From positions 1 through 64,000 of the forward strand of contig NZ_CP106869.1 in assembly GCF_025665335.1 (NCBI RefSeq): a stretch of 64,000 nucleotides of DNA. The letters run 5' to 3'. Below, in pieces: positions 49,402-58,318 of the stretch. This DNA comes from Xanthomonas sp. AM6 (GTDB taxonomy: Bacteria > Pseudomonadota > Gammaproteobacteria > Xanthomonadales > Xanthomonadaceae). Every line of letters starts with the position of its first letter. The stretch's first letter is position 1. The position numbers and the translations under genes are program-made. The notes beneath the pieces are model-generated. The model saw only the letters and a list, made by a program, of their open reading frames with translations. It was not told the DNA's origin and made no database searches.

Positions 49402-52173
49402 ATGCAATCTCGTACCGAACGCCGGAAGACACCGGTTACCTTGCTCGCGCTTTCGATCGGCCTGGCCCTGCAGGCCGGGGTGCTGCAGGCGCAGGAGGCT
49501 CCGGCACAGGACGTCGCGCCTGCCGCCGCGTCTTCCGGCCAGGCCACCGAACTGGACACCATCACCGTCACCGGCTACCGCGCCAGCGTGGAGAAGGCGA
49601 TGGACCTCAAGCGCGGCGAGACCGGGATGGTCGATGCCATCGTCGCCGAGGACATCGCCGACTTCCCCGACCTCAACCTGGCCGAATCACTGCAGCGCAT
49701 CCCCGGCGTGGTCATCACCCGCGATGCCGGCGAAGGCCGCAACATCTCGGTGCGCGGCCTGGGCCCGGACTTCACCCGGGTGCGGGTCAACGGCATGGAA
49801 GCGCTGACCACGGTCGGCGGCTCGGACCAGTCTGGCGGCTCCAACCGCAGCCGCGGCTTCGACTTCAACGTGTTCGCCTCGGACCTGTTCACCCAGCTGG
49901 TGGTGCGCAAGACCGCCTCGGCCGACGTCGAGGAAGGCTCGCTCGGCGCGACCGTGGACCTGAAGACCGCGCGCCCGTTCGACTACGACGGCTTCACCCT
50001 GGCCCTCAACGGCCAGGCCGGCTACAACGACATGTCCAACAAGGCCGATCCGCGCCTGGCCGGGCTGATCGCCAACACCTGGGCCGACGGCACCTTCGGC
50101 GCGCTGCTGTCGGTGGCGTACTCGGAGCGGCAGATCCTGGAAGAAGGCAGCAACAGCGGGCGCTGGGCCAACGGCCCCAGCAACGGCAACTTCAGTGCCG
50201 CCTCGCCGTTCGCCGCCGCGCGCAGCGCCGATGTGTTCCACCCGCGCTTCCCGCGCTACACGCTGATGGAACACGAGCAGAAGCGCACCGGCGTGACCGG
50301 CTCGCTGCAGTGGAAGCCGGGCAAGGGCACCCAGTTCTCGCTGGACGGCCTGTACTCCAAGATCGACGCCAAGCGCACCGAGAAGTACATCGAGGCGATC
50401 TCCTTCAGCCGCGGCGCCTCGCAGGGCGGCAAGCCGCAGACCATCGTGCGCGACGGCTATATCGACCCGAACACCGGCGCGCTGCTGTACGGGCAGTTCG
50501 ACGACGTGGACATCCGCTCCGAGCAGCGCTACGACGAGTGGAATACCGTGTTCAAGCAGCTCACCCTCAACGGCGAGCACAAGTTCAGCGACGTCTTCAA
50601 GATCGACGGCCAGATCGGCACCTCCAGTTCCAAGCACGAGAACCCGATCCAGACCACGATCATCATGGACAAGCTCAACGTCGACGGCTACAGCTACGAC
50701 TACCGCGGCAACAGCCGCTCGCCGGTGTTCAACTATGGTGTCGATCCCACCGACGGCAGCGGCTGGACCCTGGCGGAAATCCGCCTGCGTCCGCAGTACG
50801 TGGAAAACACCTTCGACACCGGCAGCCTGAACTTCGAGTGGACCCTGGGCCCGGGCTTCAGCCTGCGCGGCGGCGTGCTGGCCAAGGACTACACCTTCAA
50901 GACCCGCGAGCTGCGCCGCGCTTCGGAAGTGTCGGTGCCGACCTTCGCCGGCGGCACCCGCATCGTGCCGGTCGGCATGACCGAGCTGGCCAGCCTCGGC
51001 GGCATCAGCGGCAACCCGGGCACCTGGGTGGTTCCGGATCTCGACGCCGTGGCCGACGCGCTGGACATCTACAGCGGTACCGGCACCTTCGCCCTGGCCG
51101 AGCGCGCGGTGAACACCCGCAGCGTCGAGGAGAAGGACCGCGGCGCGTGGCTGATGGGCCAGTTCGGCTTCGACATCGGCTCGATCCCGGTCAGCGGCAA
51201 CCTCGGCGTGCGCTACGTCAAGACCAAGCAGGAATCCACCGGCTACGCCACGGTCGGCAGCGCGCTGGTGCAGACCACGGTCAACCGCGAGTACAGCGAC
51301 ACGCTGCCCTCGCTGAACCTGGTCGCCGAGATCTCGCCGGACTTCCTGGTGCGCTTCGGCGCGGCCAAGGTGATGTCGCGTCCCGGCCTGGGCAGCCTGA
51401 CCCCGGGCGTCACCGTCAACGTCTCCGGCGGCGCGCGTACCGTCAGCGGCGGCAACCCGGACCTGGAGCCGATCCGCGCCAAGACCGCCGACCTGGGCTT
51501 CGAGTGGTACTTCCAGGACGGTGCGATGCTGGGCGCGGCGGTGTTCTACAAGGACATCGAGAGCTTCGTGCAGACCACCCGCGTGACCCAGCCGTACTCG
51601 GCCAGCGGCCTGCCCGCCAGCCTGCTCGACGGCACCGGCGCCGGCGTCAACGACGACTTCGTGTTCTCCGTGCCGCTCAACACCCCCGGCGGCGACCTGA
51701 AGGGCGTCGAGCTCAACTACACCCGGCCCTTCAGCTTCCTGCCGGGCAAGTGGAGCAACTTCGGCGTGCAGCTGAACTACACCTACGTCGATTCGAAGAT
51801 CCAGTACCTGACCGCGACCGGCGCGGCCTCGCTGGAAACCGACCTGACCGGCCTGTCGAAGAACTCGTACAACGGCACCCTGTTCTACCAGGGCGAGCAG
51901 CTGAGCGCGCGCGTGTCCTACACCCACCGCGACGACTACCTGACCCAGGTGCCGGCCACCGAAACCGGCTTCGACGTGCACGGCATGACCGCGGTCAACA
52001 CGGTGGACGCCTCGATCAGCTGGAAGATCGACGACCACCTGGAGCTGAGCCTGGAAGGCATCAACCTGACCAACGAACCGTCCGACGAATGGGTCGGCTC
52101 CTCCTCGCAGCTGCCGTTGCAGTACAGCGAGACCGGCCGCCAGTACCTGCTCGGCGTGCGCTACAAGTTCTGA
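49402..52173 (+). CDS. Large TonB-dependent receptor (Xanthomonas-Caulobacter type)
   Basis: The protein has 923 residues with a signal peptide (RRKTPVTLLALSIGLALQAG) and the TonB box region TELDTITVTGYRASVEKAMD. A plug follows at about 65-200 (IPGVVITRDAGEGRNISVRG), then a long barrel ending in QYLLGVRYKF. This subgroup is often linked to carbohydrate uptake in Xanthomonas. GGGAGGGGAGA precedes the ATG. The neighbours (sugar kinase, exported LamG protein) point to an oligosaccharide substrate, perhaps uronate-containing. Confidence 0.93.
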   Translation: MQSRTERRKTPVTLLALSIGLALQAGVLQAQEAPAQDVAPAAASSGQATELDTITVTGYRASVEKAMDLKRGETGMVDAIVAEDIADFPDLNLAESLQRIPGVVITRDAGEGRNISVRGLGPDFTRVRVNGMEALTTVGGSDQSGGSNRSRGFDFNVFASDLFTQLVVRKTASADVEEGSLGATVDLKTARPFDYDGFTLALNGQAGYNDMSNKADPRLAGLIANTWADGTFGALLSVAYSERQILEEGSNSGRWANGPSNGNFSAASPFAAARSADVFHPRFPRYTLMEHEQKRTGVTGSLQWKPGKGTQFSLDGLYSKIDAKRTEKYIEAISFSRGASQGGKPQTIVRDGYIDPNTGALLYGQFDDVDIRSEQRYDEWNTVFKQLTLNGEHKFSDVFKIDGQIGTSSSKHENPIQTTIIMDKLNVDGYSYDYRGNSRSPVFNYGVDPTDGSGWTLAEIRLRPQYVENTFDTGSLNFEWTLGPGFSLRGGVLAKDYTFKTRELRRASEVSVPTFAGGTRIVPVGMTELASLGGISGNPGTWVVPDLDAVADALDIYSGTGTFALAERAVNTRSVEEKDRGAWLMGQFGFDIGSIPVSGNLGVRYVKTKQESTGYATVGSALVQTTVNREYSDTLPSLNLVAEISPDFLVRFGAAKVMSRPGLGSLTPGVTVNVSGGARTVSGGNPDLEPIRAKTADLGFEWYFQDGAMLGAAVFYKDIESFVQTTRVTQPYSASGLPASLLDGTGAGVNDDFVFSVPLNTPGGDLKGVELNYTRPFSFLPGKWSNFGVQLNYTYVDSKIQYLTATGAASLETDLTGLSKNSYNGTLFYQGEQLSARVSYTHRDDYLTQVPATETGFDVHGMTAVNTVDASISWKIDDHLELSLEGINLTNEPSDEWVGSSSQLPLQYSETGRQYLLGVRYKF

Positions 52174-52302
52174 CGTCCGCGCCCACCGGTGCCGCGCCCG
52201 CGCGCGGCACCGGCAACGCCCCGCTGCCTGCATACTCGCTGCCTCGGGGGTAGGGAGGATCGCCCTGCGGCGGCATGCGCACGGCGATCGCAAAGGAGCG
52301 AC

Positions 52303-55300
52303 ATGAAACAGGCAACCCGCCGCAGCGCCACCCGCGCTGCCGCCCGCGCGATCGGCGCCATGACCCCATTGTGGGAGCGACTTCGGTCGCGACGCGCCTT
52401 GCCGACAACGCCCGCCGTCGCCCCCTGTAGGAGCGGCTTCAGCCGCGACAGACACCTTCCCTCTGGCGAAATCGCACCGCCTGCGCGATGCCCCGCGCCG
52501 ACCGCTCCACGCCAACCACCCCCCAACACCGCCAACCGCATCCTGGCCCACTGCCTGGCCATGCTGGCCTGCCTGGCACTCCCTGCCTTCGCCGCCCCTG
52601 CCCCCGCCACCCCCGAACTCCTGTTCCGCGTCTCCGCCGACAAAGGCTTCGACGCCGACATCGCCCAGGGCGACGCCACACCCAACTTCCGCGACAAGGT
52701 CGCCCTGGTCCCCACCGGCGTAAAGGGCAACGCGATCGAATGGGCCGACGACGGCGTGCTCGCCTGGAACGCCCCCGGCAACCTCTACACCCAGCGCGGC
52801 ACGCTGTCCTTCTTCTGGCGCGCGCGCTACCCCGTCGGCGAAGCCCCGTTCGTGATCTTCCGCGTCGGCTACGCCGACCACAGCAGCTGGGACATGGCCT
52901 GGCTGCGCATCGACTGGAACGGCCACGGCTTCGACGCCTTCGTCACCGACGCCAACCTGGCGCGCACCCGCGTGTCGTTCACCCTCGACAAGATCCCCGC
53001 GGCCAGCGCCTGGACCCACCTCGCCTTCGCCTGGGACGAGACCCGTGGCGTGCGCCTGTACGTGGATGGCAAGGAAGCCGCGCGCGCCGATTGCGCGCAG
53101 GTCTGCGCCGGCGGCGGTTCGCTCGACTTCGATGCCGCGCTGGACCAGCTCGGCCTGGCCGGGCGGGTGATGGCGCCGCACCAGGTGCAGAGCCGCTACA
53201 ACTTCCTGCGTGGCAGCGATTTCGACGAGATCCGCATCTACGACCGCATGCTCGATGCCGCCGGCGCCGCGGCCCTGGCCCGCCAGCAGGAACCGCGCAC
53301 TGCTGAACCGCCGCGCGCCGACGCAGTACGCAACGCCTGGCTGCACCGTTTCGGCTGGGACCACGGCCCCGCCCCGCCCGCGCTGGACGCACCGTCCACC
53401 CGCATCCGCAAGGTCGAGTTCGCCGACGCCAAGGACCTCAAGCAGTGGATGTGGAAGGCCACCGACGGCATCGCCGAGACCACCTGGCCCGGCGTCTACA
53501 ACCGCTCGCGCCTGCCCGGCCGCGACGACTACTTCCAGCTGCCGGACTGGAATGTCTACGTCGAAGGCGGCAAGGCGCTGGACCTCACGTTGCCCGACGA
53601 ACCGTTCAACCGCATCGAACTGCGCGGCGCCGCCTACGGCCAGGCCAGCTACGCCGCAGCTGATGAAACACCCGCGCCGCTGTTCCAGCGCAGCCAGGGC
53701 ACCGTGCGCAGCGTCGACCAGTTCGAGCGCCGCCGCGGCGGCCACCTGCGCTTCGCCAACACCGCGCAGGAAACCCCGATCCAGGAAATCTGGGCCTACG
53801 ACGTGAGCGCCGGCGCACCGCCGTCCGACCCCAGCGCCACGCTCAGCTACACCGTGCGCAGCGACATCGCGCCGGACTACGCCAACCTCGCCGCGCTGCG
53901 CGGCTACATCGCCGGCCGCTACCCGCAGGCCGAACGCAGCACCGTGGTCGCGCTACCGAGCAAGGCGCCGGCGCGCAAGCGTAGTGCCGAAAAATCCGCC
54001 GCGCCGCCGCTGCCGATCGTGCACGTGCTGATCCCCTCCAGCCTCGGCGACGCCCCGCCGGACCAACCGCTGATGCGCAGCTGGTCCTACGGCTGGGAGA
54101 ACATGCACGACGGCCTGGACGGCATCGCCATCGACCTGCCGGCGCTGGACCTGCCGGCCACCCATGACGGCCTGATCCCGCTCAACCTCCGCATCAAGGA
54201 CCCGATCTGGCCGGCGCGCGACATGCTCGACGTGTCGGTGTCGGTCAAGCCCGGCCAGGCGCGCACGCTGTGGCTGGACCTGCGCGACCGCATCCTCACC
54301 AACGACAGCCTGATGCTCAGCATCGCCTCCGCCGCGCCCGGCTTCGATGCGCGCGCGCTGGACGGCGCGCAACTGCGCCTGCTGTTCAAGCCGCGCGCCC
54401 AAGCCAAGGCCGAACACATCGCCGACCGCTTCAACCAGGTCAAGGACAACTGGGGCTTCCTGGTCGAGGAACACACCACCTCCAAGCGCCAGCTGCTCTA
54501 CAAGCGTCTGGATGCCGATATCGGCGACCTGCTGCGCGTGGACCCGGACAACGCGCTCGGCCGCGAATACTGGAACGATATCAGCTACGGCAACCAGGGC
54601 GCGCTGCCGGTGGACCTGTCCACCCCGCCCAAGGGCGTGCCGGCCTGGGCGTTCTGGCAACTGGAAGACCTCAAGGCCACGCGCCGCTACATCAACTGGT
54701 GGATCGACCAGCGGCAGGTGGCCTACGGCGATTTCGGCGGCGGCATCTCCGACGATTCCGACCTCACCCAGCAATGGCCGGGCGTGGCGCTGATGGGCGT
54801 GGACCCGGACAAGCTCAACGCCTCGCTGACCGCGCTGTCCGACGCCAACTACCGCAACGGCATGTTCACCGACGGCCTGTCCACCATCGAGACCGACGAA
54901 CTGCATGCCTACGAAGAAGGCATCAACATCAACAGCGCCATGCTCTACCTCAACTGGGGCGACCCGCTGACGGTGGAACGCCTGATGCGCACGGTGAAGG
55001 CCTTCGACACCATCATCCAGGTCAACCCGCAAGGCCACCTGCTGTTCGCCAGCAACTGGTTCGGCGGGCGCAAGGTCTACCGCGAGCCGAACTGGCAGTG
55101 GCAGAAACCGTACTCGTTCCCGGTGCTGCACCCGGCCATGCTGCTCGGCGGCTACAACGCCGACCCCAACAGCCGCCGCATCGTCACCGGCCTGGCCGAC
55201 GGCTATCTCGCCCACGCGTACACGAATGCCAAGGGCCAATGGGCGCTGCCCAACGAGATCAACTGGACCACCGGCAAGACCCGGGGCGGCGAACTGTTCG

Positions 55301-56367
55301 AAGGCAGCGGCGGCGCCGATACCCTGCACACCTTCTGGGCCGCGTACCGCTGGACCGGCGAGGCGCGCTATCTCAAGCCCATCGACTACCGCGTCGCCAA
55401 CGCCGGCCCGGCCGGCCTGTCGTTGCTCAACGAGAATTTCCTGGACCTGCTCGGCAAGCGCGACAGCTGGGGCGCCGACCTGGCCAAGGCAGCTGCCAAA
55501 CCGGATGCCGTCCCCGACTTCGCCCACCACGCCGCCTGGGAAGCCACCGGCGACACCGCCTGGCTGGATGCCCTGTACCGCACCGAGACCCGCGACAAAC
55601 TGCAGAGCTTCTACATGAACACCGAAGGCCATTGGTGGAGCGACCGCGTCGAATCGCCCACCGTGAACCTGCAGCGCGCCCGCCTGGGCGGCGTTGCGCT
55701 CAAGCGCAACCAGACCTACCCCGGCCACACCGTCAGCTGGCGCTTCGCCGACCCCGAAGGCGCCGTGCAGGTGGCCCTGCTGCTGCCCAAGCCGCGCCAG
55801 GACCGCTTCACCGTCATCGGCTACAACACCGGCGGCAAGCTGCAGCGGGCGCAGATGACCGGGTGGAACGTCGCCGCCGGGCAATGGCGCCTGCGCTCGG
55901 GCCTCGATCGCGATGGCGACGGGCGCATCGACGGCAAGCCCGCCACGCGCGAGTTCGCCTTCGAGAAGAGCGGGGCGGTGGACGTGGAATTTCCGGCCGG
56001 CAAGACGGTGGTGATGGAGTTCGAACTGGTCGCGCCTGCGGCGGTGCCGGTGGAGCAGCGGCCGGATTTGGGGATTGGGCGCGGCGATGTGCGGGTGAGC
56101 GCCGATGCCATCGAGGTCACCGTGCACAGCCTGGGTCATGCGGATGCGCCGGCGGGATTCGTGGTACTGGAAGACGCGCGTGGCCGGGAATTGGCGCGGG
56201 GGGCGTTTCCTACGTTGGGGGCGCCGCGGGATTTGGAGCCGAGGATCGCGAACGTGCGGTTGGCGTTGTCGGATGGTAGTGGCGGCAAAGGCGCACGCCT
56301 GCGGATCGTTACCGATGGCGAAGTGGACGAGGTAACGAAGCGCAATAACGCGATGGATTTGCACTAA
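52303..56367 (+). CDS. Very large exported protein with LamG-like domain, unknown enzyme family
   Basis: The protein has 1354 residues. A hydrophobic export segment (about 79-97) ends in LALPAFAAP. A concanavalin/LamG-like beta-sandwich lies at about 105-330 (LSFFWRARYPVGEAPFVIFR, WTHLAFAWDETRGVRLYVDG). The middle (about 370-1100) has conserved-looking acidic and aromatic blocks: YGDFGGGISDDSDLTQQWPG near 810, and FTDGLSTIETDELHAYEEG. A beta-rich end follows. I do not recognise the catalytic family. It follows the receptor by 129 bp. AAAGGAG before the ATG at 52303 supports this start, but the next 80 residues include a translated REP element, so a start near 52561 is possible. Confidence 0.8.
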   Translation: MKQATRRSATRAAARAIGAMTPLWERLRSRRALPTTPAVAPCRSGFSRDRHLPSGEIAPPARCPAPTAPRQPPPNTANRILAHCLAMLACLALPAFAAPAPATPELLFRVSADKGFDADIAQGDATPNFRDKVALVPTGVKGNAIEWADDGVLAWNAPGNLYTQRGTLSFFWRARYPVGEAPFVIFRVGYADHSSWDMAWLRIDWNGHGFDAFVTDANLARTRVSFTLDKIPAASAWTHLAFAWDETRGVRLYVDGKEAARADCAQVCAGGGSLDFDAALDQLGLAGRVMAPHQVQSRYNFLRGSDFDEIRIYDRMLDAAGAAALARQQEPRTAEPPRADAVRNAWLHRFGWDHGPAPPALDAPSTRIRKVEFADAKDLKQWMWKATDGIAETTWPGVYNRSRLPGRDDYFQLPDWNVYVEGGKALDLTLPDEPFNRIELRGAAYGQASYAAADETPAPLFQRSQGTVRSVDQFERRRGGHLRFANTAQETPIQEIWAYDVSAGAPPSDPSATLSYTVRSDIAPDYANLAALRGYIAGRYPQAERSTVVALPSKAPARKRSAEKSAAPPLPIVHVLIPSSLGDAPPDQPLMRSWSYGWENMHDGLDGIAIDLPALDLPATHDGLIPLNLRIKDPIWPARDMLDVSVSVKPGQARTLWLDLRDRILTNDSLMLSIASAAPGFDARALDGAQLRLLFKPRAQAKAEHIADRFNQVKDNWGFLVEEHTTSKRQLLYKRLDADIGDLLRVDPDNALGREYWNDISYGNQGALPVDLSTPPKGVPAWAFWQLEDLKATRRYINWWIDQRQVAYGDFGGGISDDSDLTQQWPGVALMGVDPDKLNASLTALSDANYRNGMFTDGLSTIETDELHAYEEGININSAMLYLNWGDPLTVERLMRTVKAFDTIIQVNPQGHLLFASNWFGGRKVYREPNWQWQKPYSFPVLHPAMLLGGYNADPNSRRIVTGLADGYLAHAYTNAKGQWALPNEINWTTGKTRGGELFEGSGGADTLHTFWAAYRWTGEARYLKPIDYRVANAGPAGLSLLNENFLDLLGKRDSWGADLAKAAAKPDAVPDFAHHAAWEATGDTAWLDALYRTETRDKLQSFYMNTEGHWWSDRVESPTVNLQRARLGGVALKRNQTYPGHTVSWRFADPEGAVQVALLLPKPRQDRFTVIGYNTGGKLQRAQMTGWNVAAGQWRLRSGLDRDGDGRIDGKPATREFAFEKSGAVDVEFPAGKTVVMEFELVAPAAVPVEQRPDLGIGRGDVRVSADAIEVTVHSLGHADAPAGFVVLEDARGRELARGAFPTLGAPRDLEPRIANVRLALSDGSGGKGARLRIVTDGEVDEVTKRNNAMDLH
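52369..52451. repeat. REP pair inside the 5' end of a coding sequence
   Basis: TTGTGGGAGCGACTTCGGTC (52369) and TGTAGGAGCGGCTTCAGCCG (from about 52426) are two REP arms in direct orientation within the reading frame, between the apparent start and the hydrophobic part of the export signal. The frame stays open through them. Confidence 0.8.
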
Positions 56368-56516
56368 TTAAGCAGGCAATAAATCAGTGGTAACCACTCT
56401 GATAATGGAGGAACGTTAGCCAGGAAGCGGTTCCTAGACAGAATCCACATTTGTCTCCCCGCGCCGCGTTGCGTCGTGCTACAACGGGTCGTCAATTCGG
56501 GGGGGAAGGGACATCC

Positions 56517-57617
56517 ATGGACTTTGTTGACCAGCTGCGCCTGCTTGCGGCGCGCATCGTTAGTACGCGCGCGATGATTCAGACCGAAGAGGCCACCAAG
56601 AACGCAATGGTGATGCCTCTGATCCAGATCCTGGGATACAACGTCTTCGATCCGCTCGAAGTCACCCCAGAAATCGTGGCCGATATCGGCACCAAGAAAG
56701 GCGAGAAGGTCGACTACGCCATCTTGCGCGACGGTAAGCCGATCATCCTGTTCGAATGCAAGAAGGCAGGCGGCGACCTAAGCATCAACCATGCGGGACA
56801 GCTCTTTCGCTACTTCCACGTAACTGAGGCGCGCTTTGGCGTGCTCACGAATGGATTGCTCTATCGGTTCTTCACCGATCTGGAGCAGCCCAACAAGATG
56901 GACGAAAAGCCATTCTTCGAGTTCAACATCCTCGACTTCAAGGAACGCGATGTCGAAGAGCTCAAGAAGTTTGCGAAGACCGCATTCGACTTGGATGCAA
57001 TACTCAATACGGCAAACGAACTGAAGTACACGCGCGCCATTCAGACACGCTTAGCCGAATGGATGGCACAGCCATCCGAAGACTTCGTCCGGCTCGTGTC
57101 GTCCGATCTCATCGGTGCACGTAGGTTCACCCCGGCGGTGCGGGACCAATTCACGTTAATTACTCGCCGTGCCTTCGACCAACTTGTGGGCGAGAAGATC
57201 AATGAGCGACTGAAGGGTGCGATGTCGCCGGAACCCCTATCGGTTCCAGATCTGGCCCAAGTATCGGCACCCACCGCCGTAGAGCCGCCGACGCAACCGG
57301 CCGTGACAGAGCCACCATCGATAACGACTCAGGAAGAAGTCGACGGCTTCCACATAGTGCGCGCAATCGTGCGGGACCTAGTCAGTACCAAGCGTGTCGT
57401 CATGAGAGACGCGATGAGCTATTGCGCGATCCTTCTCGATGACAATAACAGAAAGCCGATTTGCCGGCTACGCTTCAATAATTTGGAAAAGCTAAAGATT
57501 GGGTTGTTTAATCAGAACAAGGAAGAAGAGATCGTCAGCATCGAATCGTCGGACGACATTTACAACCATTCCGAGCGAATAAGAGTAGTTATATCTTCAT
57601 ATTTGCCAAGCAACTAA
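56517..57617 (+). CDS. Type I restriction HsdR-N-like nuclease domain protein
   Basis: The protein has 366 residues. The N-terminal half carries a PD-(D/E)xK-type core: KVDYAILRDGKPIILFECKKAGG (aspartate, then E-x-K). This resembles the N-terminal nuclease domain of HsdR and the stand-alone COG4748 group. The C-terminal part (about 270-366) is a separate beta-rich domain. There is no helicase region, and no HsdM or HsdS nearby. A very purine-rich GGGGGGAAGGGA precedes the ATG. Its function is unknown, with defence likely. It opens the AT-richer accessory region. Confidence 0.8.
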   Translation: MDFVDQLRLLAARIVSTRAMIQTEEATKNAMVMPLIQILGYNVFDPLEVTPEIVADIGTKKGEKVDYAILRDGKPIILFECKKAGGDLSINHAGQLFRYFHVTEARFGVLTNGLLYRFFTDLEQPNKMDEKPFFEFNILDFKERDVEELKKFAKTAFDLDAILNTANELKYTRAIQTRLAEWMAQPSEDFVRLVSSDLIGARRFTPAVRDQFTLITRRAFDQLVGEKINERLKGAMSPEPLSVPDLAQVSAPTAVEPPTQPAVTEPPSITTQEEVDGFHIVRAIVRDLVSTKRVVMRDAMSYCAILLDDNNRKPICRLRFNNLEKLKIGLFNQNKEEEIVSIESSDDIYNHSERIRVVISSYLPSN

Positions 57618-57711
57618 TCCTAAATCAGCGAGGTGATGGAGATGCTATTATTCCTTGCCATGCCGCGTTTAGGTAGCTTATTGATGTTTTTATATAAATA
57701 GTGGGTCATAA

Positions 57712-57879
57712 GTGGCAATCAAAAAGATACATCCTCCTAAACCTCCTAAACCGCCGGACAGATTGCAAAATATGCAAACTTTGCGGCCACTCGGCAAGAC
57801 CAAGTGGGTCCGCGCACATTGGCGTTGGGACTACTCCGCACATAATTGGGAGTGGGTACTTGGTCATTGGAGCAAGTAA
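57712..57879 (+). CDS. Tryptophan-rich 55-residue protein
   Basis: A GTG start gives a short frame with a Pro/Lys-rich front (HPPKPPKPPDRL) and a Trp-rich end (KWVRAHWRWDYSAHNWEWVL, then GHWSK), with six tryptophans. The W-x-GHW pattern resembles YXWGXW-type exported repeat proteins. No signal peptide and no strong ribosome site are seen, so confidence is moderate. The rest of the interval 57618-58039 is AT-rich and shows no other supported gene. Confidence 0.5.
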   Translation: MAIKKIHPPKPPKPPDRLQNMQTLRPLGKTKWVRAHWRWDYSAHNWEWVLGHWSK

Positions 57880-58039
57880 GGATCGTGCGCAATAGCTATC
57901 ACATAGCAGGTTTAGACGCAGTCGAGCTAGCGGTCAAAGATCGTTTTCCGGTCAAAAAGAGGCCAGAGAAAAATACCCACTTGAAATGGATATTTCCTCT
58001 GATCCATTTATTGTCCATCAAAAAGTAGGGAGATATTTC

Positions 58040-58252
58040 ATGGTAGATCAAAGCGTTTCCGTTTCCGGTCCAGTCAAAGTTGTCTCCGATTCGCCACAAC
58101 GAGTTGCTCTGGAACTTGCAGACAAAATTAACAAGTATGTGGATGTCAATACGGCACGCTCAACAGAGTATTGGCTCACCCTATACTCTCAATGCCTTAA
58201 GGCAGCTAACGGATGGGATGTCGAACAAATTCTCAAACAACGTCAACTCTAA
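58040..58252 (+). CDS. Small 70-residue protein upstream of the ATPase
   Basis: The protein begins MVDQSVSVSGPVKVVSDSPQ, has a predicted helical middle (RVALELADKINKYVD) and ends EQILKQRQL. No family is recognised. GGGAGA lies nine bases before the ATG. It ends 66 bp before the P-loop ATPase gene on the same strand and could be its partner. Confidence 0.6.
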   Translation: MVDQSVSVSGPVKVVSDSPQRVALELADKINKYVDVNTARSTEYWLTLYSQCLKAANGWDVEQILKQRQL

Positions 58253-58318
58253 AATCCATTCAAGCCGCACCTGCTTCGCGGGTCGACTTAATTCCGGTTT
58301 AGGTCACGGAGAACAAAG

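Noticed and set aside
49687-53745. A 1352-codon open frame on the minus strand
   Set aside because: It runs antisense to the receptor and LamG genes, both of which have clear domain patterns. Long antisense frames are expected in such GC-rich DNA, and its composition (Ala/Gly/Arg/Val/His) has no family likeness.
56517-57617. A complete type I restriction system
   Set aside because: Only an HsdR-N-like domain is present; no helicase motor, HsdM or HsdS is encoded nearby.
57846-58028. A 60-codon frame between the Trp-rich gene and the 70-residue gene
   Set aside because: It overlaps the end of the Trp-rich frame, lacks a ribosome site and has no recognisable features.
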